7,933 bases of DNA from Clostridia bacterium (lineage in GTDB: Bacteria > Bacillota > Clostridia > Christensenellales > Aristaeellaceae): NCBI GenBank assembly GCA_016295665.1, contig JAEDKS010000112.1:1-7933 (forward strand). The letters run 5' to 3'. A model generated the notes under the pieces. The model was given only the letters and a program-made list of their open reading frames with translations, made no database searches and was not told where the DNA came from. The translations under genes were made by a program, and so were the position numbers. Below are positions 1-4,824 of this stretch, in pieces. How positions within the stretch are numbered: the stretch's first letter is position 1; every line of letters begins with the position of its first letter.

Positions 1-77
1 GTCAGCGTGGTCTTGCCCTCGCCGCCATGTCCCATGAGGGCGATGTTCCGGATATTACTGGTCAAATAATCAGCCAT
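1..77 (-). CDS. Elongation factor G-like translational GTPase, N-terminal fragment
   Basis: Only the first 25 codons are in the window; the gene continues past base 1. The peptide starts MADYLTSNIRNIALMGHGG and goes on EGKTTL. It contains a complete P-loop (GHGGEGKT, about residues 16-23) that would bind the phosphates of GTP. A short lead followed by 'NIRNIALMGHGG.GKTTL' is the usual opening of EF-G and of the EF-G-like paralogues common in Clostridia. The start ATG (75-77) is preceded by AAGGAGG (87-93) with a 9-base gap, so the start is secure. With so little sequence I cannot tell true EF-G (translocation on the ribosome) from a paralogue or a tetM-type ribosome protection protein. The absence of an adjacent rpsL/rpsG or tuf gene on the upstream side argues mildly for a stand-alone paralogue rather than the str-operon fusA. 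Confidence 0.8.
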   Translation of the reverse strand, partial: MADYLTSNIRNIALMGHGGEGKTTL

Positions 78-160
78 GAGTACGTTCCTCCTTGTGTTTT
101 GTTGCTTTCCCGATCATTCCTACGGGCGCGTCATGGATACACGCTGCCCACTTTAGATGA

Positions 161-169
161 ATTGTACCA
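161..169 (-). promoter_or_regulatory. Possible extended -10 promoter for the EF-G-like gene
   Basis: Read leftwards, TGG-TACAAT forms an extended -10 element (TGn plus a TATAAT-like hexamer at 161-166), about 85 bases before the EF-G-like start codon and just downstream of the murI terminator. No good -35 is visible at 17 bases; the T-rich tail of the terminator lies there instead. Transcription would begin near base 154. Confidence 0.4.
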
Positions 170-179
170 TATTCTCCCG

Positions 180-210
180 AAAAAGAAAAGCCTTGTTTCA
201 TCACAAGGCA
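180..210 (-). terminator. Intrinsic terminator downstream of murI
   Basis: Read leftwards, GCCTTGT (210-204), a six-base loop GATGAA and ACAAGGC (197-191) form a perfect 7-bp stem. It is followed at once by TTTTCTTTTTT (190-180). It lies about 43 bases past the murI stop codon, in the right direction and with the expected hairpin-plus-U-run form. It should insulate murI from the EF-G-like gene. Confidence 0.85.
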
Positions 211-252
211 TATCTTTGGCGGGAATGCACAATTTATCCCTGCACTTTTTGG

Positions 253-1044
253 CTACTTTATGACCGTTTCCTCCTCACACATGCGCTCGGCAGCCGCCAG
301 CAGCCGGGTCATCACGGGCAGGGCCTCCGCTGCGTCGCCGCTCGTCTCCAGCACGGTCCGGCCCGTGCCCGCCGTCCGCAGCAGCCCCCGCTCCGCCAGC
401 ACCCGCCTGAGCTGCCGCGCTGTGCCCAGGTTGCCATCCAGCACCGACACCGTGTCCGGCAGCAGCTCCCGCAGCACCGGGCGCAGGAACACATAGTGCG
501 TGCAGCCCAGCACCACCGCGTCCACCCGCGTCAGGTCGAAATCCGCCAGGCGCGCCGCCAGATAGGCCGCTGCGCCCTGCCAGTCCTCCCGCTCCACCAG
601 CTCCATCAGCCCCGCGCAGGGCACCGGCACCGCGCCCTCGCCGTAGCGGGCCATCAGGGCGCGGAACTTGGGAAGCGTCAGCGTCATGGGCGTTGCCAGC
701 ACGAGAATCTGCCCGCCGTGGCGCAGCTCATGCGCGGGCTTCAGCGCCGGCTCCATGCCGATGATGGGCAGCGTCAGCCGCGCCCGAAGCTCCGCCGCCG
801 CCACCGACGTGGCGGTGTTGCACGCGATGACCACCGCCTTCACATTCTGCTCCAGCAGGTGCGCCATCACCGCGTCGGCGCAGCGCAGCACCTCCTCCCG
901 GGGTTTGGTGCCGTAGGGGGCGTGGGCCGTGTCGCCGTAGTACAGGAAGTCCTCCGACGGCAGCAGGTGCCGCAGCGTTCCCAGCACGCTGATGCCGCCA
1001 ACCCCGCTGTCAAACACGCCGATGGGGCGCTCCGCTCCGCTCAT
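253..1044 (-). CDS. murI: Glutamate racemase
   Basis: This 263-residue protein interconverts L- and D-glutamate in the cytoplasm, supplying D-Glu for the peptidoglycan stem peptide; the length is typical for the family. Visible family motifs are the N-terminal GVFDSGVGG (D12), the first catalytic cysteine in ACNTATS (C75) and the second in GCTHY (C181). These two cysteines act as the acid/base pair of the cofactor-independent racemase. GDTAHAPYG (about 37-45) is also conserved. The ATG at 1042-1044 has AAGGAGG seven bases upstream. A longer in-frame start at 1143 is rejected because it lies upstream of the predicted promoter and adds residues foreign to the family. The gene appears monocistronic, with a promoter at 1102-1130 and a terminator at 180-210. 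All key residues are present, so it should be active. Confidence 0.96.
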   Translation of the reverse strand: MSGAERPIGVFDSGVGGISVLGTLRHLLPSEDFLYYGDTAHAPYGTKPREEVLRCADAVMAHLLEQNVKAVVIACNTATSVAAAELRARLTLPIIGMEPALKPAHELRHGGQILVLATPMTLTLPKFRALMARYGEGAVPVPCAGLMELVEREDWQGAAAYLAARLADFDLTRVDAVVLGCTHYVFLRPVLRELLPDTVSVLDGNLGTARQLRRVLAERGLLRTAGTGRTVLETSGDAAEALPVMTRLLAAAERMCEEETVIK

Positions 1045-1079
1045 GGTGGAACCTCCTTCGATGCTTCGTGGGCCGATGC

Positions 1080-1098
1080 CCGTGGCATGCCGCCACGG
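1080..1098 (-). repeat. 7-bp inverted repeat at the murI transcription start
   Basis: CCGTGGC and GCCACGG (1080-1086 and 1092-1098) form a perfect inverted repeat with a 5-base centre, overlapping the predicted murI start point (about 1095). It could be a 5' hairpin of the murI mRNA or a protein-binding site. The sequence does not decide between these. Confidence 0.45.
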
Positions 1099-1101
1099 TA
1101 C

Positions 1102-1130
1102 ATTATAGCAGACTTGCCCGGGACAATCAA
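1102..1130 (-). promoter_or_regulatory. murI promoter (SigA type)
   Basis: Read leftwards, TTGATT (1125-1130), a 17-base spacer and TATAAT (1102-1107) form a near-consensus housekeeping promoter. TGC directly before the -10 also makes it an extended -10. Predicted start near 1095 gives a 5' leader of about 50 bases containing the murI ribosome binding site. Confidence 0.8.
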
Positions 1131-1193
1131 CGATACGGCACATGATTTCGCGCCAGCCCCTGCTTACCCGCTGCGGGACGTGCCCACCGGGTC

Positions 1194-1220
1194 ACACGAC
1201 CGCCCCTCCCGCATAGAATA
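1194..1220 (+). promoter_or_regulatory. Possible sporulation-sigma promoter before the PRC-barrel gene
   Basis: CATAGAATA (1212-1220) matches the SigK -10 pattern CATAnnnTA and differs by one base from the SigE form CATACAnTA. AC sits 16 bases upstream (1194-1195), as the minimal SigK -35 requires. The pattern is short and degenerate, so chance is a real possibility. It is listed because the downstream gene belongs to a family linked to sporulation and no SigA promoter is evident. Confidence 0.2.
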
Positions 1221-1250
1221 GCCGATGAGAAGGAAAGGACGGTGGCGCAC

Positions 1251-1508
1251 ATGACCCTTGGGGAGCTGCGGCAGAAGGACGTCATCAACCTGCAGAACGG
1301 TCATCTGCTCGGTCGGGTGACCGACCTGGAGTTCTGCGAGGCGGGCGGGCAGGTGACCGCGCTGATGGTGCCCGGCGGGTTCAGCCTGACGGGGCTGCTG
1401 CGGGGCGAGCGGTGCGCGCTGGTCATCCCGTGGGAGCAGATCAGCAAGATCGGGGACGATGTGATTCTGGTCAGCGTGGACGAGAGCTGCTTTGCGCCGG
1501 GGCGGTAG
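1251..1508 (+). CDS. YlmC/YmxH-family PRC-barrel protein
   Basis: This is an 85-residue single-domain protein of the YlmC/YmxH PRC-barrel family, often annotated as sporulation-related; its biochemical role is not established. The features that place it there are the opening MTLGELRQKDVINLQNG, then LGRVTDLEF, a middle strand with VTALMVPG, and the closing VIPWEQISKIGDDVILV. That last motif (I/V-IPW-x-x-I-x-KIG-x-DVI-V) is the family signature. No signal peptide or membrane segment is seen, so it is probably cytoplasmic. The ATG at 1251 matches the usual family start; an in-frame GTG at 1242 adds three residues and has an AAGGAA six bases upstream, so it is an alternative. The last 38 bases overlap the 3' end of the convergent DUF362 gene. 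No terminator is visible after it. Confidence 0.85.
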   Translation: MTLGELRQKDVINLQNGHLLGRVTDLEFCEAGGQVTALMVPGGFSLTGLLRGERCALVIPWEQISKIGDDVILVSVDESCFAPGR

Positions 1509-2670
1509 CGCGCCGCTCCAGCAGGCGCATCACCGGCGAGCGGTGCACCACGATGGCCTTCTCGGGGCACAGCTCCTGACAGCAGAAGCAGTGGATGCAC
1601 TTGCGGTAATCGTAGACGGCCTTGTGCCCGCCGCCGCTGTGGACGGCCTTGCCGGGCACGGGGCAGACCCGCTCGCAGACGCCGCAGCCCACGCAGCGCT
1701 CCGGCAGCACCTGAGGCCGCGCCTGCAGGAAGGGCAGCAGCATGGCAAGCCGCCCCAGGGCGTTCTTGCCCAGGGTGCCCCGGAACACGTCGAAGTCCGG
1801 GCAGCCGTAGCGCTCCACGGCCTCGCTGACGGTCAGCGTCCCCTCGGGGGTGACCACGCCGATGCGCCCAAGATCCATGATGCCCAGCCCCTGCTTCTCG
1901 CCGCAGACGCAGGTGGGGATGGTGGCGGGGGAGAGGTGCACCAGCGCCGCGAACACCGCGTCCAGCGCCACGGGATCGGCGGAGAACAGCAGCACCCGCA
2001 TGGGGCGCGGCACCCCGCTGGACGGGCCGTTGCCCTCCATGGCGACGATGCCGTCCATGATGTACAGCCGGGGCTTCACGCACCGGTTCAGGTCGATGAG
2101 CATATCCGCGAACACGTCGCTGTTGGGGTAGCTGACATGGCCCGCGCCCTTGTTCAGCCCCAGCACGCAGCCGTACTGGTTCTTCACCGCGCCGGTGATG
2201 CGCTCCAGCGCGTGGGTTTTCATCTTGCTGATGCTGATGAGGGCGTCCGCCTCCTGTACGGCGCGGCACAGGTGAAAGCTGTGGCTGACCTTGCCCTCGG
2301 GGAAGGAGACCGTGCTGCCGGTGGTGAAGTCCGCCAAGGGCACGCCCAGCTGCTCCGCCGCCTCGGCGATGCCGCAGGCGCCGGACGCGCTCGCCGGGGA
2401 CACGGTGGCGGGGCTGTCGCCGTAGCTGACCTGGTCGCAGCCCGCCTCCCGCAGGGCGCGCACCACCGCCGTAAAGACCGCCGGATGGGTGGTCACGGCC
2501 TTCTCCGCCGCCGCCTTGCCCAGCAGGTTGGGCTTGAGGAGAATGCGCTCCTCCGGGCGCACGAACGCGCCCAAACCGCCCAGCAGCGCCAGTCCGGCCC
2601 GCACCGCCTCGTCCACGCGGCCCTGCTCGTAGTCCGCCACGGGCACGAGCGCCACCTGATGTCTGTCCAT
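1471..2670 (-). CDS. DUF362 protein with C-terminal double 4Fe-4S ferredoxin domain
   Basis: This 399-residue cytoplasmic iron-sulfur protein has an N-terminal DUF362 domain (about 5-300), recognised by ILLKPNLLG (43-51), YGDSPA (83-88), SISKMKTHAL (146-155), the AVKNQYGCVLG run (161-171) and ADPVALDAV (231-239). It is followed by a bacterial-type ferredoxin domain. Cluster 1 ligands are C326, C329, C332 and C336 (with P337); cluster 2 ligands are C358, C361, C364 and C368 (with P369), so two 4Fe-4S clusters are expected. The substrate and redox partner of DUF362-ferredoxin proteins are unknown, and no neighbour suggests one. The ATG at 2668-2670 has AAGGAGG seven bases upstream; an in-frame start at 2730 lies inside the -35 box and is rejected. 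The last dozen residues (RRATAPAQSSSRPR) are low-complexity and coded mostly within the overlap with the PRC-barrel gene. Confidence 0.92.
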   Translation of the reverse strand: MDRHQVALVPVADYEQGRVDEAVRAGLALLGGLGAFVRPEERILLKPNLLGKAAAEKAVTTHPAVFTAVVRALREAGCDQVSYGDSPATVSPASASGACGIAEAAEQLGVPLADFTTGSTVSFPEGKVSHSFHLCRAVQEADALISISKMKTHALERITGAVKNQYGCVLGLNKGAGHVSYPNSDVFADMLIDLNRCVKPRLYIMDGIVAMEGNGPSSGVPRPMRVLLFSADPVALDAVFAALVHLSPATIPTCVCGEKQGLGIMDLGRIGVVTPEGTLTVSEAVERYGCPDFDVFRGTLGKNALGRLAMLLPFLQARPQVLPERCVGCGVCERVCPVPGKAVHSGGGHKAVYDYRKCIHCFCCQELCPEKAIVVHRSPVMRLLERRATAPAQSSSRPR

Positions 2671-2700
2671 GATACCGCCTCCTTGCTCAGCGCTGCCTAC

Positions 2701-2730
2701 AGTATAGCACATTCCGCCCCGGGCTGACAA
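2701..2730 (-). promoter_or_regulatory. Promoter of the DUF362-ferredoxin gene (SigA type)
   Basis: Read leftwards, TTGTCA (2725-2730), an 18-base spacer and TATACT (2701-2706) form a good promoter; TGC before the -10 gives an extended -10. The predicted start near 2694 leaves a short leader of about 24 bases ending in the strong ribosome binding site. Confidence 0.75.
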
Positions 2731-2801
2731 CCGCTCTTTTTCGCGCCGCTTCCCGGAAGCGCGACGAGGGTTCGGTTGCTTTGAAGGGCCGGGAACAGCA
2801 A

Positions 2802-2835
2802 GCGGGGCCGCAGCGAAGTCACGCCGCAGCCCCGC
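2802..2835 (-). terminator. Strong hairpin, probable terminator of the nagB-thuA-like operon
   Basis: In the leftward transcript, 2835-2822 pairs with 2815-2802 over 14 continuous base pairs, including two G-U pairs, around a 6-base loop. On the opposite strand the same two positions are C-A mismatches, so the structure is better formed in the leftward RNA. It lies about 43 bases past the ThuA-like stop codon. The following tract is only TTGCTGTT, weaker than a classical U-run, so termination efficiency is uncertain. Confidence 0.55.
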
Positions 2836-2878
2836 AGAGCGCCGGTTGGGATTCGGAAGCAGGCATGGCGATCGCGCC

Positions 2879-3529
2879 TCAATCGCCGGCGCACCAGCGC
2901 AGCGCCTGCTCCAGCAGCTGACGGAACTCGGGGCGCCGCCAGGTTTCCAGAATGTGCCCCGGGGTCAGGACGCACAGCCGCCCCGCGCCCGGGTGGCGAA
3001 CGAAGCAGCCCAGCTGTTCGCCGCCGGCCTCTGAGCGGGTCGTGGCGAGCACCTCCAGGTCAGGGGCGAGTGTGGCGAGCTGATACTGCTCGTCCCGGTA
3101 GGTGAAGTCGGGGATGCCCCGGGTGATGGGGTGGTCGGCGGCGATGTGGAAGCGGATGTCGCAGCGGGGCGGATGGCTGACGAAGTGGTTGCCCACCAGG
3201 TCGATGTAGCCCGAGGTGTCCTCCCGGTAGAAGGAGGTGCCCCCGTGCACGGCGAGGAAGCCGCCGCCGCGCTCCACCCAGGCCCGCAGGTCAGCGGGCA
3301 TGACCTCGGTCACGCCGGGCTGGAACCACTCGTGCTGGTTGGCGGCGCTGATGCAGTCCATCTTGCAGTTCATGATGACGTCATAGTCGTCCAGCAGCGC
3401 GGGGGTCAGGATGTCCTTGGCGTCCTCCACGAAGTCGAAGCGGATGTCCCTTGCCGGGAAGTCTGCCAGACCGCGCTGGACCACCTCCGCCGGGTGCCAG
3501 TAGTCGCCGCAGAGCACAAGCACGTTCAT
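2879..3529 (-). CDS. ThuA-like domain protein
   Basis: This 216-residue cytoplasmic protein has the ThuA fold (a class I glutamine amidotransferase-like fold without the amidotransferase chemistry), known from trehalose-utilisation clusters. The motifs I see are the first strand MNVLVLCGDYWHP, a WVERGGGFLAVHGGTSF turn (about 84-100), GNHFVSHPP (113-121), DHPITRGIPDF (132-142), DEQYQ (146-150) and the closing GAGRLCVLTPGH (181-192). Histidines 95, 117 and 192 recur at conserved places. Its start is only 6 bases past the nagB stop codon, and its ribosome binding site AAGGGAG lies inside the last nagB codons, so it is co-transcribed and probably translationally coupled. The context suggests a role in amino-sugar or related carbohydrate use, but the reaction is unknown; ThuA proteins have been tied to keto-sugar metabolism only in a few cases. 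Confidence 0.85.
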   Translation of the reverse strand: MNVLVLCGDYWHPAEVVQRGLADFPARDIRFDFVEDAKDILTPALLDDYDVIMNCKMDCISAANQHEWFQPGVTEVMPADLRAWVERGGGFLAVHGGTSFYREDTSGYIDLVGNHFVSHPPRCDIRFHIAADHPITRGIPDFTYRDEQYQLATLAPDLEVLATTRSEAGGEQLGCFVRHPGAGRLCVLTPGHILETWRRPEFRQLLEQALRWCAGD

Positions 3530-3535
3530 CCCGCG

Positions 3536-4276
3536 TCACGCTCCCTTCCTGTCCAGCAGGCTTGCCGCGCCCCTGTCCAGCAGGAACAGCACGTCCCGGT
3601 GGGTGCGCAGGATGCTGGCCTGCAGCTGCGGCGTCACCTCGCCGCAGACCGCGTCCCGCACGGCCTGCGCCTTGTCCTCGCCGGTGGCGATGAGCAGAAT
3701 CTGCCGGGCGTTCATGATGCTGCCGATGCCCAGGCTGATGGCCTGCCGGGGCACCTCCGCCTCCGAGTCGAAGAAGCGCTTGTTGGCCTCGATGGTGGAG
3801 GGGGTGAGCTGCACCACATGGCAGCCGTAGACGAACTCATCGCCCGGCTCGTTGAACCCGATGTGACCGTTGCGCCCGATGCCGAGAATCTGCACGTCGA
3901 TGCCGCCCGCAGCGCGGATGGCCTCGTCATAGGCCCGGGCCGCGGCGTCCAGGTCGGCGGCGTTGCCGTCGGGCACATGGGCGGCCTCCGGGCGCAGGTT
4001 CACATGGCTGAACAGCTGCTCCTGCATGAAGCGGTGGTAGCTGCAGGGATGGGCCTCCGGGATGCCGATGTATTCATCGAGGTTGAAGCTGGTGGCCCGG
4101 GAGAAGTCCACCAGTCCGGCCTCATAGAGCCGGCACAGCGCCTGATAGGCGGGGATGGGCGTGGAGCCCGTCGCCATGCCGAGCACGCTGTCCGGGCGGC
4201 GGATGAGCTGGGCGGCGAGGATCAGCGCGGCGGCCTCGCCCGCCTGGGCGGGGGTATCATAGATGCGAATCTGCAT
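3536..4276 (-). CDS. nagB: Glucosamine-6-phosphate deaminase
   Basis: This 246-residue cytoplasmic enzyme converts glucosamine 6-phosphate to fructose 6-phosphate and ammonia, joining amino-sugar breakdown to glycolysis. Its motifs are LGMATGSTP (32-40, phosphate loop), SFNLDEYIG (63-71, catalytic D67), GIGRNGHIGFNEPG (132-145, with N136, H138 and E143) and TPSTIEANKRFF (158-169). Asn at 136 instead of the Asp seen in E. coli matches the shorter Gram-positive NagB type, which lacks the C-terminal extension and is usually not allosterically activated by GlcNAc-6-P. The ATG at 4274-4276 is preceded by AAAGGAG with 8 bases of spacing; an in-frame ATG at 4315 has no such site. It is first in an operon with the ThuA-like gene, under a consensus promoter with a candidate operator. 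No nagA (deacetylase) is in the window. Confidence 0.95.
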   Translation of the reverse strand: MQIRIYDTPAQAGEAAALILAAQLIRRPDSVLGMATGSTPIPAYQALCRLYEAGLVDFSRATSFNLDEYIGIPEAHPCSYHRFMQEQLFSHVNLRPEAAHVPDGNAADLDAAARAYDEAIRAAGGIDVQILGIGRNGHIGFNEPGDEFVYGCHVVQLTPSTIEANKRFFDSEAEVPRQAISLGIGSIMNARQILLIATGEDKAQAVRDAVCGEVTPQLQASILRTHRDVLFLLDRGAASLLDRKGA

Positions 4277-4350
4277 GAAGCTCTCTCCTTTGCGGTGCGC
4301 AGAGTGAAAATACATTTTGGAACGAAAAACCGCTATAAAGCAGGTTTAAC

Positions 4351-4369
4351 GTATGCTTGTCTTGCATAC
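4351..4369 (-). promoter_or_regulatory. Candidate repressor operator of nagB
   Basis: GTATGC (4351-4356), a 7-base centre TTGTCTT and GCATAC (4364-4369) form a perfect inverted repeat covering the predicted nagB +1 to +19, the classical place for a repressor to block transcription. By context the regulator may be a GntR/HutC-type (NagR-like) protein sensing amino-sugar phosphates. The sequence is not a clear match to the known NagR/DasR box, and the same repeat could simply form a 5' mRNA hairpin. Confidence 0.5.
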
Positions 4370-4375
4370 AACCAT

Positions 4376-4404
4376 ATTATACCGCACCTTCGCCACCCTG
4401 TCAA
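4376..4404 (-). promoter_or_regulatory. nagB promoter, perfect SigA consensus
   Basis: Read leftwards, TTGACA (4399-4404), exactly 17 bases and TATAAT (4376-4381) give an exact match to consensus in both hexamers and in spacing. The predicted start near 4369 gives a leader of about 93 bases. Such a strong promoter normally needs repression, which fits the inverted repeat directly downstream. Confidence 0.92.
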
Positions 4405-4452
4405 CCACCCCGGCGCACATTGTACGAAAGTTGTATTTCGACACCCTTCGCG

Positions 4453-4481
4453 TTGACAGGCGGATTTCGCGGTGCTATAAT
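4453..4481 (+). promoter_or_regulatory. ilv operon promoter, perfect SigA consensus
   Basis: TTGACA (4453-4458), exactly 17 bases and TATAAT (4476-4481) are again a perfect consensus. Transcription should start near 4488, about 347 bases before the ilvB start codon, leaving a long leader. The -35 boxes of this promoter and of nagB are back to back, only 48 bases apart. Confidence 0.93.
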
Positions 4482-4531
4482 GGTTGTGTTCCCGGAATGA
4501 AATCAGGATTCTGGATGAGAGGTTTGCTACC

Positions 4532-4636
4532 ATGTACGGACTGGTTTGGATGGAACTGCTGGCGCTACTAAGCGTGATTCTGATTCGACTTATTCAGAAT
4601 CGCGCTGAAAGTCATGCCCTGCTGTCCCATGCGTAA
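4532..4636 (+). CDS. Branched-chain amino acid leader peptide (attenuator)
   Basis: This 34-codon reading frame lies between the ilv promoter and the attenuator. It begins MYGLVWMELLALLSVILIRL and ends with TAA at 4634-4636. Fourteen of 34 residues are Leu, Ile or Val, twelve of them within residues 4-21, including the run V-I-L-I-R-L-I at 15-21. GAGAGG (4517-4522) lies 9 bases before the ATG and can serve as a modest ribosome binding site. As in the known ilv leader peptides, the ribosome would act as a sensor of charged Leu/Ile/Val tRNAs; the peptide itself need have no function. Codons 14-18 form one arm of a 13-bp hairpin (4571-4606), and a terminator follows 51 bases after the stop codon. 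The alternative, a small hydrophobic membrane peptide, is less likely given the position. Confidence 0.8.
   Translation: MYGLVWMELLALLSVILIRLIQNRAESHALLSHA
4571..4606 (+). promoter_or_regulatory. Pause-type hairpin (1:2) over the regulatory codons
   Basis: Bases 4571-4583 pair with 4594-4606 over 13 continuous pairs with a single G-U, closing a 10-base loop. The left arm is made of codons 14-18 of the leader peptide (Ser-Val-Ile-Leu-Ile), so a ribosome stalled there would melt it. Its position corresponds to the 1:2 pause hairpin of classical attenuators. Confidence 0.75.
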
Positions 4637-4707
4637 TCCATGCCCGGTGCGCGGCAACGGTGCCGCCCGGCAGTCTATGCGTGCAGCGTCTGCGGTCTGG
4701 CTTTCAG
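4605..4707 (+). promoter_or_regulatory. Candidate antiterminator pairing in the ilv leader
   Basis: Segment 4605-4614 (CTGAAAGTCA) can pair with 4698-4707 (TGGCTTTCAG) over 10 base pairs with one G-U. After a single mismatch, 4616-4618 adds three more pairs with 4694-4696. This uses the left inner arm, the loop and part of the right arm of the terminator, so the two structures exclude each other. It is an inference by eye, without folding energies. Confidence 0.5.
4641..4672 (+). other. GC-rich hairpin between leader peptide and terminator
   Basis: GCGGCA (4651-4656) and TGCCGC (4661-4666) form a perfect 6-bp stem with a tetraloop. GG and TGCC on the left (4641-4647, one C bulged, then a TGC bulge) extend the pairing to CCGGCA (4667-4672). 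It begins 4 bases after the leader peptide stop codon, so a ribosome paused at the stop would cover its left arm. No T-run follows, so it is not a terminator. Confidence 0.6.
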
Positions 4708-4723
4708 ATCGGCAGACTTTTTT
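4688..4723 (+). terminator. Intrinsic terminator of the ilv attenuator
   Basis: GTCTGCGGTCTG (4688-4699), a 5-base loop, CAGATC (4705-4710), one bulged G and GCAGAC (4712-4717) form a 12-bp stem with one G-U pair, followed by six T residues (4718-4723). It lies inside the ilv leader, about 110 bases before ilvB, so it can only make sense as a regulated premature terminator. Confidence 0.87.
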
Positions 4724-4816
4724 CATAGCCCGGCATCCCGCCCGGCTGAACGCATGGCCCGCCGCCGGACAGGGCGCGGCCCGACCTGATTTTCACCCCA
4801 CCCACGAACGACGTAT

Positions 4817-4824
4817 AAAGGAGG
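4817..4824 (+). promoter_or_regulatory. ilvB ribosome binding site, decides the start
   Basis: AAAGGAGG lies 10 bases before the ATG at 4835. An in-frame TTG at 4826 would be only 1 base away and an ATG at 4841 would be 16 away, so 4835 is the start. Confidence 0.88.

Noticed and set aside
157..1221. 354-codon rightward frame over murI
   Set aside because: It is the antisense of a complete glutamate racemase; it is very rich in His, Gln and Arg and passes through the murI terminator and promoter.
1492..2727. 411-codon open frame antisense to the DUF362-ferredoxin gene
   Set aside because: The product is Ala/His/Gly-rich with no motif, while the opposite strand has two complete 4Fe-4S motifs, a promoter and a strong ribosome binding site.
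2736..2765. Inverted repeat CGCTTCCCGGAAGCG near a T-run
   Set aside because: The T-run precedes the stem on the plus strand and would read as A on the other, so it does not have terminator form in either direction.
2697..2975. Leftward 92-codon frame at the end of the ThuA-like gene
   Set aside because: It begins inside the ThuA-like gene in another frame and crosses the terminator hairpin and the DUF362 -10 box; there is no ribosome binding site.
4320..4346. Weak hairpin with a T-run in the nagB leader (AAACC/GGTTT), as a possible attenuator
   Set aside because: The stem is short with a bulge, and the T residues are largely used in pairing; it is too weak to call a terminator.
4425..4440. 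Short inverted repeat CGAAA-N6-TTTCG about 20 bases upstream of the ilv -35 box
   Set aside because: With arms of only five bases it could be chance and matches no site I recognise. It was not annotated, though it would be the place to look for an activator.
3131..4456. 441-codon open frame antisense to nagB and the ThuA-like gene
   Set aside because: It spans two clear genes and their junction on the other strand, runs into the promoter region, and shows no domain. It is a GC-driven shadow.
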